The notes below the pieces were generated by a model. That model worked only from the letters and a program-made list of their open reading frames with translations, was not told where the DNA came from and did no database searches. The translations under genes and the position numbers were made by a program. This document shows positions 26,585 through 34,816 of a stretch of DNA of 55,820 nucleotides, piece by piece (position 1 is the stretch's first letter; each line of letters opens with the position of its first letter). Source of the stretch: Porphyromonadaceae bacterium UBA7207 (GTDB lineage Bacteria > Bacteroidota > Bacteroidia > Bacteroidales > Muribaculaceae). The stretch lies in assembly GCA_002490635.1 (NCBI GenBank), contig DKUJ01000026.1, positions 1 to 55,820 on the forward strand, written 5' to 3'.

Positions 26585-27439
26585 ATGGAAACAAAAGAAC
26601 AGCTTATCGACAGACTTCTCGACCTTGCGTTTGCCGAAGATATCGGCGACGGAGACCATACTACACTGAGCACTATTCCTGCAACAGCCACCGGTCGACA
26701 GCACCTGCTGGTGAAAGAGGACGGTATCATCGCCGGAGTGGAAATTGCCGGAAAAGTTTTCAACCGTCTTGACCCGGCTCTGAAAATGGAGGTGCTGATT
26801 GCCGACGGCACACCTGTGCGCAAAGGCGATGTAGCCTTTGTTGTGGAAGGGCCCGTACGATCTTTGCTGATTGCAGAGCGAACCATGCTCAATATCATGC
26901 AGCGCATGAGCGGTATAGCCACAACCACGGCACGATACCAGGCAGAACTCGACGGTCTCGATTGCAAAGTGCTCGATACCCGCAAGACAACACCGGGCAT
27001 GAGAATGCTCGAGAAAGAAGCGGTTCGCATAGGCGGAGGCTTTAACCATCGCATAGGCCTCTTCGACATGATTCTGATCAAGGACAACCATGTCGATTTT
27101 GCCGGTGGTATTCCCCAGGCTGTGGCTCGTGCGAAAGAATACTGCCACGAAAACGGCAAAGACCTGCGCATAGAGGTAGAGGTGCGCAATACCGAAGAAA
27201 TAGAGCAGGCCCTTGAGGCAGAGGTGGACCGTATAATGCTCGACAACTTCACTCCTGAACGTACTGCGGAAGCTGTGAAGCTGATTCGCGGCAAGAATCC
27301 TGCGGTGGAGATTGAATCGTCGGGAGGTATCACTATCGACAACCTTCGCGCATATGGAATGGCAGGAGTCGATTTTATAAGCGTAGGCGCTTTGACTCAC
27401 TCGGTCAAGGGCCTCGACATGAGTTTCAAGGCTTGCTGA
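26585..27439 (+). CDS. nadC: Nicotinate-nucleotide pyrophosphorylase (carboxylating)
   Basis: Predicted 284-residue quinolinate phosphoribosyltransferase of NAD biosynthesis, converting quinolinate and PRPP to nicotinate mononucleotide and CO2. Typical sequence: EDIGDGDHTTLSTIP at the N-terminus, AERTMLNIMQRMSGIAT, the substrate-binding RKTTPGMRMLEKEAVRIGGG, KDNHVDFAGG and VEVRNTEE. The C-terminal stretch IESSGGITIDNLRAYG closes the barrel. ATG 26585 is chosen from the promoter position. Its 3' end overlaps the convergent HAD gene by 14 bases. nadA and nadB are not adjacent. Confidence 0.95.
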   Translation: METKEQLIDRLLDLAFAEDIGDGDHTTLSTIPATATGRQHLLVKEDGIIAGVEIAGKVFNRLDPALKMEVLIADGTPVRKGDVAFVVEGPVRSLLIAERTMLNIMQRMSGIATTTARYQAELDGLDCKVLDTRKTTPGMRMLEKEAVRIGGGFNHRIGLFDMILIKDNHVDFAGGIPQAVARAKEYCHENGKDLRIEVEVRNTEEIEQALEAEVDRIMLDNFTPERTAEAVKLIRGKNPAVEIESSGGITIDNLRAYGMAGVDFISVGALTHSVKGLDMSFKAC

Positions 27440-28064
27440 ATCCTGGCAGATGTTCGGGGAGCAGGCCTGCGAAACTGTCAATCACCATGTCGGCCAGACT
27501 GGCCAGCGCATAGGCAGGGTTCGATGTGGCTACAGCTACAACACGACATCCGGCCGCACGTCCGGCCCGTATGCCGTTGAAGGAATCCTCGAACACATAG
27601 CAATGCTCCGGCGCCACTCCAAGCGAAGAGGCTGCCAGCAGGTAGCCCTCGGGGTCGGGCTTTGAACGCTTCACGCGTGTATCGGTAATAACGTCATCGA
27701 AATAAGCGGCGAAGTCGGGGTGTGCGTCCATGAGGCGTCGCATCTTGGCATCGCCGCTGCTGGTGACTATGGCCATCGGCACACCGGCTTGCCGCAGGTG
27801 CTCCAGAAAAGTCAATATACCGTCGAAAATCGGGTAGCTCATGTCTGCTTCGCTGCTTGCGAGGAGCTTTTTCACCGGCTCGTGCAGGGCTTCCGGGTAG
27901 TACTGCGAAAGAATCGACGGCAGGGTAGTGCCTTTGATTTTCAAGGCGAAATTCTCCACTCCCGTGGGATATTGACGGTCGATATCTTCCCAGATTGCGG
28001 TATATACCGGCTCGGTGTCAATCAGAACGCCATCGAGGTCGAATAGGGCTGCATGTGATATCAT
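27426..28064 (-). CDS. HAD-superfamily phosphatase/phosphomutase
   Basis: Predicted 212-residue haloacid-dehalogenase hydrolase of the beta-phosphoglucomutase/phosphoglycolate phosphatase group. Motif I is FDLDGVLIDTEP (nucleophile D9, with D11 as acid/base), motif II is IVTSSGD, motif III Lys is in RSKPDPEG, and motif IV is YVFEDSFNGIRAGRAAG. A helical cap lies between motifs I and II. Length is normal. The -7-like TAATTTTG (28069-28076, minus strand) is so close to the ATG that the mRNA may have almost no leader. Convergent with nadC. Substrate unknown. Confidence 0.88.
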   Translation of the reverse strand: MISHAALFDLDGVLIDTEPVYTAIWEDIDRQYPTGVENFALKIKGTTLPSILSQYYPEALHEPVKKLLASSEADMSYPIFDGILTFLEHLRQAGVPMAIVTSSGDAKMRRLMDAHPDFAAYFDDVITDTRVKRSKPDPEGYLLAASSLGVAPEHCYVFEDSFNGIRAGRAAGCRVVAVATSNPAYALASLADMVIDSFAGLLPEHLPGFSKP

Positions 28065-28129
28065 GTTGCAAAATTAACAATCTTCGGTGAATAATGGATT
28101 CGCAGCCCGAATCTGTATGAAAAAATGAT

Positions 28130-28137
28130 TATATTTG
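28130..28137 (+). promoter_or_regulatory. dnaN promoter -7 element
   Basis: TATATTTG matches TAnnTTTG and lies 53 bases upstream of dnaN. The -33 region has no clean TTTG. Confidence 0.5.
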
Positions 28138-28190
28138 CACAATAATAGGAGCAGAAGCCCCACCTAAATTCGGAACGAAAAAAACACGAT

Positions 28191-29318
28191 ATGAAATTCA
28201 ATGTTTCAAGCAAGGCGCTGTATAATGCGGCATCAGCCGTCAGCAAGGTAATCAACTCGAAAAACGCTCTGTCGATTCTCGACAACTTCCTTTTTGTGAT
28301 TGAAGGCACCAAACTGACAATCACCGGCTCTGATGTCGAGAATGCTCTTACCGCGCGTGTGGAGTTGGCTTCGGCTTCGGGCGATGGCAGCTTCTGCATT
28401 GGTGCGCGCCGTCTGGTGGAACTTCTGAAGGAACTTCCCGACCAGGGTGTGGAGATTGCCGTTAACGACGAGACTCTCGAGATACAGCTCAGCTATTCCG
28501 CAGGTAACTATTCATTCGTGGGAATTCCCTCGGCGCAGTATCCCAGCTTCGAAGCCGACAAGGACAGTGAGCCTATAAGCTTCAGCCTTGCCACTCAGCA
28601 GCTCATCGAAGGACTCGACAACACTCTGTTTGCTGTAAGCGACGATGAATATCGTCGCATCATGCAGGGTGTGCTCCTGAAAGTATCGGAAGATCACATA
28701 TGTATGGTCGCCACCGACACTCGCAAGCTGGTGCGTTTCATCGACCGCCGAACAGCGCCTGGAGTATCCGGATCGTGCGTGATACCTGCAAAGCCGTCGG
28801 CTATCCTCAAAAACGTGTTCGCGAAGGAGGAGACACTCAACATAACCATGACTTCGCGCAGCGCCATAATCGAAAGCGAGAACTACACATTCCAGTGCAC
28901 ATTCCTCAATGGCAACTACCCAGACTTCGAACGTGTGATTCCCCGCAACAACACCAATGTGCTCACCGTCGATCGTGTGGCTCTTCTCAATGCCGTACGC
29001 CGTGTCGGGCTGTTCGTGGAAGTGGAAGGCGGCCTTGCCAAATTCCGTCTTGCCCCGGAATGCATACTCATCAAGAGCAACGACCCCAGCATGTGCACAA
29101 GCGCACGCGAGCAGGTTCCATGTTCATATTCAGGAACCGAACTGACCATAGGCTTTGCCGCGACATGTGTGCTTGAAATACTCTCCACACTCAAAGGATC
29201 CGATGTTATTGTCAATCTCGGCGATGCATCGCGTCCAGGAGTGTTCAGGCCTGCGCAGGAACCCGATAACACCGAACTGCTGATGCTGCTGGCACCGATG
29301 ACTGTGAGCGAATTCTAA
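28191..29318 (+). CDS. dnaN: DNA polymerase III beta subunit (sliding clamp)
   Basis: Predicted 375-residue processivity clamp that forms a ring around DNA and tethers DNA polymerase III and repair proteins. The three clamp domains are visible: MKFNVSSKALYNAASAVSKV at the N-terminus, SISFSLATQQLIEGLDNTLF-type repeats in the middle, and the C-terminal LLMLLAPM segment that forms part of the peptide-binding pocket. Length is typical of Bacteroidota. It heads a plus-strand cluster (exonuclease, coaBC, porD, recN, rlmB) with short spacers, not the dnaA-dnaN origin arrangement. Confidence 0.96.
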   Translation: MKFNVSSKALYNAASAVSKVINSKNALSILDNFLFVIEGTKLTITGSDVENALTARVELASASGDGSFCIGARRLVELLKELPDQGVEIAVNDETLEIQLSYSAGNYSFVGIPSAQYPSFEADKDSEPISFSLATQQLIEGLDNTLFAVSDDEYRRIMQGVLLKVSEDHICMVATDTRKLVRFIDRRTAPGVSGSCVIPAKPSAILKNVFAKEETLNITMTSRSAIIESENYTFQCTFLNGNYPDFERVIPRNNTNVLTVDRVALLNAVRRVGLFVEVEGGLAKFRLAPECILIKSNDPSMCTSAREQVPCSYSGTELTIGFAATCVLEILSTLKGSDVIVNLGDASRPGVFRPAQEPDNTELLMLLAPMTVSEF

Positions 29319-29339
29319 GGCAAACAAGTATAATTGCTG

Positions 29340-30104
29340 ATGAAACTCAAGCTCACACGACCGTTGGTGTTCTTCGATCTGGAGACTACAGGAACCAACA
29401 TAACCCACGACAGAATCGTGGAGATATCCATCGTGAAGCTTATGCCCGATGGAACAGTGGTGGAACGTAGCCGCAGACTGAATCCGGAAATGCCAATCCC
29501 CGCAGAGGCAACCGCCGTACATCACATCACCGATGACGATGTGGCAGGAGAGCCTACTTTCAGGCAGGTGGCAGCCTCTTTGTCGAAGCTGCTGCAAGGC
29601 TGTGACATCGCCGGATTCAACTCCAACCGTTTCGACATTCCTCTGCTGGACCAGGAATTCCATCGTGCGGGGGTCGACTTCGATCTGAACGGAGTGCGGT
29701 TCGTAGATGTTCAGACCATATACCACAAAAAAGAGCCGCGGACTTTGGTGGCCGCATATCGCTACTATTGTGGAAAGGAACTCGAAGAGGCTCATAGCGC
29801 ACTTGCCGATACACGTGCGACGATGGAAGTGCTCATGGCGCAACTTGATGTCTACGACGATTTGCCTGTGGAACTTGACGGGCTGTCGGAGTTCGCCAAT
29901 CCCAACCGGAATGTCGATCTGCTCGGACGCCTGATATACGATGACAATAAGCGCGAAGTAATCAATTTCGGCAAATACAAAGGTCGTTTGGCCGAGGAGG
30001 TGCTCGCTTCCGATCCGGGATATTACAACTGGATTATGCAGGGCGATTTCGCGCAGAATACAAAAAATGCTTTCACACGCATTAAAATGCGTCTTAAGAA
30101 ATAA
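29340..30104 (+). CDS. 3'-5' exonuclease with C-terminal DUF3820-like domain
   Basis: Predicted 254-residue DEDD exonuclease (PolC/DnaQ type). ExoI is VFFDLETTGTNITHDRIVEI, ExoII is IAGFNSNRFDIPLL, and ExoIII is EAHSALADTRATMEVL with its H and D. After a linker, the end (INFGKYKGRLAEEVL, then DPGYYNWIMQGDF) matches the small DUF3820 type of domain often attached to such nucleases in Bacteroidota. Start is ATG 29340, 21 bases after the dnaN stop. Next to dnaN it may act as a proofreading or repair nuclease (inference). Confidence 0.88.
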   Translation: MKLKLTRPLVFFDLETTGTNITHDRIVEISIVKLMPDGTVVERSRRLNPEMPIPAEATAVHHITDDDVAGEPTFRQVAASLSKLLQGCDIAGFNSNRFDIPLLDQEFHRAGVDFDLNGVRFVDVQTIYHKKEPRTLVAAYRYYCGKELEEAHSALADTRATMEVLMAQLDVYDDLPVELDGLSEFANPNRNVDLLGRLIYDDNKREVINFGKYKGRLAEEVLASDPGYYNWIMQGDFAQNTKNAFTRIKMRLKK

Positions 30105-30105
30105 C

Positions 30106-31338
30106 ATGAACTCTCCGCTGAAAGGCAAAAACATAGTACTGGGAATAACAGGAGGTATTGCCGCCTACAAGAGCGTGGTGTTGCTGCGGCTATTGGTAAA
30201 AGCAGGGGCTGATGTCCAGGTGATTGCCACACCGGCAGCGCTTGAGTTCGTACGCCCGGTAACGCTGTCGGCGCTGTCGCACCGTCCGGTAGTCAGTGAA
30301 TTCTTCACCGCGAATACCGGCGAGTGGCATTCACATGTCGATCTCGGCCTTTGGGCCGATGCCATGGTGATTGCCCCGGCTACGGCCTGCACCCTGGCCA
30401 AGATGGCCACAGGCGTTGCCGACAATATGCTTGTAACCAGCTATCTGTCGACACGCGCTAAGGTTTTCGCCGCGCCTGCGATGGATTTCGACATGATGAT
30501 TCATCCTACAACGCAGCGGAATCTGGCAACTCTGGCCTCCGATGGTGTAACGTTGATCGATGCCGAAAGCGGAGAGCTTGCAAGCGGACTGACCGGAAAG
30601 GGGCGGATGGCGGAACCGGAAGAGATAGTTGCCGCACTCGAGAACTGGTTCCTGCAGGAATCAGGAAAAGGATTGCTCGCCGGAAAGTGTGTTCTGATAA
30701 CAGCAGGACCCACCCGCGAGCGCATAGACCCTGTACGGTATATCGGCAACTTCTCTACAGGCAAGATGGGATATGCAATTGCCCGTGAAGCCGCACGCCA
30801 GGGGGCGCATGTCGTGCTTGTCAGCGGTCCCACTGCTCTGAAAATCGACAATCCCGACGTAGAGGTCATACATGTGGAAAGTGCCCGTGAAATGCTTGGA
30901 GCTGTTGAAAATCATATTTCAGGATGCGATGTGGCCATTTTCTCCGCCGCAGTGGCCGACTATGCTCCACGACAGTGTGCCGAACACAAGATAAAACGCG
31001 AAAAAGACACTTTCAGCAGTATCGAGCTTGAAAGAAATCCCGACATCGCAGCCACTGCCGGCAAGTCCAGGAAACCGGGTCAGTTCATGGTCGGTTTTGC
31101 ACTCGAGACCGACAACGGCCTGGAAAATGCGAAGGCGAAGCTCAAATCCAAAAATATGGATATGATTGTGCTCAACAGCCTTGCCGACAAGGGCGCCGGC
31201 TTTGGGACTGACACCAACAAGGTTACACTTGTGGGCCCTTCAAGCACAACGGAACTGCCTCTCAAAAGCAAAAACGAGGTGGCGACAGATATCATTGCCG
31301 CCATCGCCAGAGAAATCGATACTGAAAGTACCATGTGA
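30106..31338 (+). CDS. coaBC: CoaBC (phosphopantothenoylcysteine synthetase/decarboxylase)
   Basis: Predicted 410-residue bifunctional coenzyme A biosynthesis enzyme. The N-terminal flavoprotein decarboxylase (CoaC) has GITGGIAAYKSV, the catalytic His in GEWHSHVDLG and ATACTLAKMATGVADNML. The C-terminal synthetase (CoaB) has ITAGPTRERIDPVRYIGNFS and GKMGYAIA, with the Asn/Lys-rich end. ATG 30106 lies right after the exonuclease stop; an upstream in-frame start at 30067 would overlap that gene. The porD start follows immediately. Confidence 0.95.
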   Translation: MNSPLKGKNIVLGITGGIAAYKSVVLLRLLVKAGADVQVIATPAALEFVRPVTLSALSHRPVVSEFFTANTGEWHSHVDLGLWADAMVIAPATACTLAKMATGVADNMLVTSYLSTRAKVFAAPAMDFDMMIHPTTQRNLATLASDGVTLIDAESGELASGLTGKGRMAEPEEIVAALENWFLQESGKGLLAGKCVLITAGPTRERIDPVRYIGNFSTGKMGYAIAREAARQGAHVVLVSGPTALKIDNPDVEVIHVESAREMLGAVENHISGCDVAIFSAAVADYAPRQCAEHKIKREKDTFSSIELERNPDIAATAGKSRKPGQFMVGFALETDNGLENAKAKLKSKNMDMIVLNSLADKGAGFGTDTNKVTLVGPSSTTELPLKSKNEVATDIIAAIAREIDTESTM

Positions 31339-31340
31339 CC

Positions 31341-32252
31341 ATGCGAGCCTCTCTCTCTCTCTTGTCAGCATTTGCCTTAGGGGCATGTATGTCGGCTTCC
31401 GCCCAGGAGCTGAACTGTTCGGTAACAGTCAACGCCGACCAGATTTCCGGTACAAACAAACAGGTGTTTGAAACACTCCAGGAGGCCGTGAACGAGTATA
31501 TGAACACCACCGTGTTCACCAACGCGCAGTTCTCGGCCAACGAGAAAATAGAATGCCGTCTGTTTTTCACAATCAAGGAATATGCCGACGACGCCATGAA
31601 AGGCGACCTTCAGGTGCAGTCGCTGCGTCCGGTATACAACAGTTCCTACACCACCACGCTGCTGAACTTCAAGGACACCAAGATAGACTTCACCTATCGC
31701 GAGAACGAACCCTTGGTATTCTCGGTCAACAATATGGAAAGCCAGCTCACGGCAATTCTCAACTTCTATGCCTATCTGATTCTGGCCATCGATTTCGACA
31801 GCTTCGCGCCCGAAGGCGGCCAGACCTACTTCGAACGGCTCAAACATATTGTGCAGATGGCGCAGAGCAGCGGCGAGACCGGCTGGAAAGCTTTTGAAGA
31901 CAACAAGAACCGGGCTGCATTACTCTCGGCATTCACAGATGGCCCCACGGCAGGAATACGCGACCTCACTTACCGCTATCACCGCCAGGGACTCGACAAC
32001 ATGTCCACAGCCGTCGACCGCGGGCGCGCCACAGTAACGGAAACCCTCGAGAATATTAAAGAGATATATTCAAAAGCGCCGATGTCGGTCGCGCTGTCAC
32101 TGTTCAGGGATGCCAAACTCGACGAACTGGTGAATATATATTCCAAGGCACCGGCAGAGGAGCGAACGAAAGTATACAATCTACTTGAGCCGATTTATCC
32201 TACCGACCACGACAGACTCGAAAAAATAAAACAAGGCCAGGAGAACCGATGA
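31341..32252 (+). CDS. porD: PorD/DUF4835-family type IX secretion-associated protein
   Basis: Predicted 303-residue exported protein. A signal peptide ends about residue 20 (LLSAFALGACMSASAQ). The mature N-terminus ELNCSVTVNADQISGTNKQ and the middle (NFYAYLILAIDFDSFAPEGG) identify the DUF4835 family, also called PorD in type IX secretion annotation. It is regularly found between coaBC and recN in Bacteroidota, as here. Start is ATG 31341; GTG 31335 is possible. The stop overlaps the recN start (ATGA). Biochemical role unknown. Confidence 0.85.
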   Translation: MRASLSLLSAFALGACMSASAQELNCSVTVNADQISGTNKQVFETLQEAVNEYMNTTVFTNAQFSANEKIECRLFFTIKEYADDAMKGDLQVQSLRPVYNSSYTTTLLNFKDTKIDFTYRENEPLVFSVNNMESQLTAILNFYAYLILAIDFDSFAPEGGQTYFERLKHIVQMAQSSGETGWKAFEDNKNRAALLSAFTDGPTAGIRDLTYRYHRQGLDNMSTAVDRGRATVTETLENIKEIYSKAPMSVALSLFRDAKLDELVNIYSKAPAEERTKVYNLLEPIYPTDHDRLEKIKQGQENR

Positions 32253-33952
32253 TACGCAACATCCATATTTCCAATTATGCTCTCATTGAGAGTCTTGAGG
32301 TGGATTTCGCTTCTGGATTCAACATTATAACCGGAGAGACGGGCGCCGGAAAAAGTATAATTCTCGGCGCGTTGTCATTGCTAATGGGCGGACGCGCCGA
32401 TTTACGTGCAGTCCGCGACAACAGCCGGAAGAGCGTGATAGAAGCCCAGTTTGAGCTGGCCGACGCTCCTGCGGCTACTGCAATTCTTGCCGAAAACGGA
32501 TTCGACAGTGGTGACGGCATGTGCATCCTTCGCCGCGAACTGTTGCCGGGAGGACGGTCGCGAGCTTTTGTAAACGACACTCCAGCAAATCTTCAGCAAT
32601 TGCGGCAGGTTGCAATTGCTCTTGTCGACATTCATTCGCAGCACCAGAACCTGCAGCTGGCCTCCGGAGAGTATCAGCTGGAAATTATCGACAGCATAGC
32701 TGGCAATGCAGGTCTGCTGGAACAGTACCACGGACTTTATGCGGCATATCGTCGTGCTTTGGGAGAGTTTACGCGCACCCGGGAGATGATACGCCGCAAT
32801 GGCGCTCAGGCTGAATATATAGAATATCAGTACCGGCAACTTGCGGAACTCGAATTGAAACCCGGTGAGAGCGCAACCCTCGAACGTGAGCGCACTCTTC
32901 TGGCCGATATAGGCGACATCAAGACACGTATCCGGAAAGTACTCGACCCGTTGTCGGAAAATCCTTCCAACGCTCTTGCCAGTATTCGCCAGGCTTTGGC
33001 TGCCATGGAGTCTCTTGCCGCGCATACAGCCGAAGCGGCGGAGGAAACCACAATGGATATCGCGAATCTGGCGGAGCGCCTGCAGAGCGCAAGAGCCGAG
33101 GTGGCGGATATCGCTGAATCTCTTGCTGCCTTCGATGCCGGTGTCGATGCCGACCCCGAGCGGCTTGAGGAAATCGATGCACGCCTGGCCGATATATATT
33201 CCATGGAGTCCAAGCACCATGTAAGGAGTACCGATGAACTTATAGCCCTGGCGGAGGGTATGCGCCAGCAACTCGAAACGCTTGCCGACAGTGATGCAAC
33301 AATCTCTGCGCTTGAGACAGCCGCCCGTCGGGCAAAGAAAGCCGCTGTGATAGTTGCAAACGAACTTTCCGAACGCAGGGCAAAGGCCGCCGAAGCGCTC
33401 GCCGCGGAACTGCGCGCAACTGCAATGCCTCTCGGACTGCCCAATCTGCGCTGCGAATTCACTTTCAGCAGGGGAAAACTCGGCTCTGAAGGCTACGACC
33501 AGGTGTTGTTTCTTGCGGCTTTCAACAAAAACCAGGCACTTATGCCAGTAGGCACCACCGCTTCCGGCGGTGAAATATCACGTCTGATGCTTGCTCTGAA
33601 AAGCATAGTCGCAAGCAGGATGCAGTTACCGAGTCTGATTTTCGACGAGGTGGACACCGGTGTTTCCGGCGACATCGCTGTGCGCATGGCGCAAATGATG
33701 GCCGCAATGGCTTCCGGTATGCAGGTGATAACAATAACCCACCTCCCCGGAGTGGCAGCAATGGGGCGACGACATTTTAAAGTATTTAAACAAGACAACG
33801 AGAACAGCACCACCACCCGGGTGCGCCAGCTCGCCCCCAAAGAGCGTGAAGCGGAAATAGCTCTTATGCTTAGCGGCGACAGTACCGACGAAGCATCGTT
33901 GGGTGCGGCGCGTGCCCTGCTTGCGCAGGCTGAAGGTGCATCAAATAAATAA
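32249..33952 (+). CDS. recN: DNA repair ATPase RecN
   Basis: Predicted 567-residue SMC-like ATPase that acts in double-strand break repair. Walker A is GETGAGKSIILGALSLL near residue 30. The coiled-coil middle is rich in Glu, Ala and Arg (about residues 150-360). The signature segment ASGGEISRLMLALK and Walker B LIFDEVDTGVSG are followed by ITHLPGVAAMGRRHF. All features of a functional RecN are intact. ATGA overlap with porD and only five bases to rlmB. Confidence 0.96.
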   Translation: MIRNIHISNYALIESLEVDFASGFNIITGETGAGKSIILGALSLLMGGRADLRAVRDNSRKSVIEAQFELADAPAATAILAENGFDSGDGMCILRRELLPGGRSRAFVNDTPANLQQLRQVAIALVDIHSQHQNLQLASGEYQLEIIDSIAGNAGLLEQYHGLYAAYRRALGEFTRTREMIRRNGAQAEYIEYQYRQLAELELKPGESATLERERTLLADIGDIKTRIRKVLDPLSENPSNALASIRQALAAMESLAAHTAEAAEETTMDIANLAERLQSARAEVADIAESLAAFDAGVDADPERLEEIDARLADIYSMESKHHVRSTDELIALAEGMRQQLETLADSDATISALETAARRAKKAAVIVANELSERRAKAAEALAAELRATAMPLGLPNLRCEFTFSRGKLGSEGYDQVLFLAAFNKNQALMPVGTTASGGEISRLMLALKSIVASRMQLPSLIFDEVDTGVSGDIAVRMAQMMAAMASGMQVITITHLPGVAAMGRRHFKVFKQDNENSTTTRVRQLAPKEREAEIALMLSGDSTDEASLGAARALLAQAEGASNK

Positions 33953-33957
33953 CAGAT

Positions 33958-34713
33958 ATGGACAGCAGTCAATTCATATTCGGAATACATCCGGTAATAG
34001 AAGCCATCGAGAGCGGGCGCTCCATCGATAAGTTGATGATACGCAAGGATCTCACAGGAGAGCAGGCGCATCGTCTGGTTGAAATTGCACGTCTCCATGG
34101 CATTCCCATGCAGCGAGTGCCGGCGGAACGGCTTGGCCGTTATACCCGTGGCAACCATCAAGGAGTGGTGGCAATCATGGCTGCCGCCGATTACCACAGA
34201 CTTGGCGATGTGGTTCCCGCTCTATTCGAACAGGGCGTGTTGCCGTTCATTATTGTTCTCGACGGCATAACCGATGTCCGCAACTTCGGAGCCATAGCAC
34301 GCACAGCCGAATGCTGCGGCGTGAACGCCATCGTAATCCCAGAGCGTGGCAGCGTGGGAGTCGGCGCCGATGCCGTCAAGACCTCGGCAGGAGCGTTGCT
34401 CAACATACCTGTGTGCCGCGAACGTTCGCTTGCCGCCGGTGTGCAGTATCTTAAGAAAAGCGGATTCAAGATTGTGTGCGCTACTGAAAAATCGGCCGAG
34501 AATTATACCACAGCCGACTACACCGTGCCTGTGGCAATTGTCATGGGTGCAGAAGACATAGGAATCAGCAACCAGATTCTTGACATAGCCGATGTAAGAG
34601 CCGCTATTCCCATGTTCGGCCGCACAGGCAGCCTCAACGTAAGCGTGGCCGCAGGCGTGATGATGTATGAAGTCGTGCGCCAGCGGCTCCTTGCCGACCT
34701 CGAAGTAGAATAG
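33958..34713 (+). CDS. rlmB: 23S rRNA (guanosine-2251-2'-O)-methyltransferase
   Basis: Predicted 251-residue SPOUT-class RNA methyltransferase (TrmH/SpoU). The N-terminal substrate-binding part starts FIFGIHPVIEAIESGRSIDK. The knotted SAM-binding domain has LDGITDVRNFGAIARTAECC (motif 1), VMGAEDIGIS (motif 2) and AAIPMFGRTGSLNVSVAAGV (motif 3). Length normal. It ends the dnaN-recN cluster; the large SrfB-like operon begins 103 bases later. Confidence 0.93.
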   Translation: MDSSQFIFGIHPVIEAIESGRSIDKLMIRKDLTGEQAHRLVEIARLHGIPMQRVPAERLGRYTRGNHQGVVAIMAAADYHRLGDVVPALFEQGVLPFIIVLDGITDVRNFGAIARTAECCGVNAIVIPERGSVGVGADAVKTSAGALLNIPVCRERSLAAGVQYLKKSGFKIVCATEKSAENYTTADYTVPVAIVMGAEDIGISNQILDIADVRAAIPMFGRTGSLNVSVAAGVMMYEVVRQRLLADLEVE

Positions 34714-34816
34714 CGACAGATTAAAATTGTACCTGCCGGCGAAAAATTTCCGGTAATGGTGTATATTTATAGAAGCCGGTTCCCGGTGCAGAAACAGAAT
34801 AAACCAGATTTATCAC

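Noticed and set aside
26549..27481. Minus-strand open frames of about 310 codons over nadC
   Set aside because: nadC has full family motifs and a good promoter; the antisense frames lack any.
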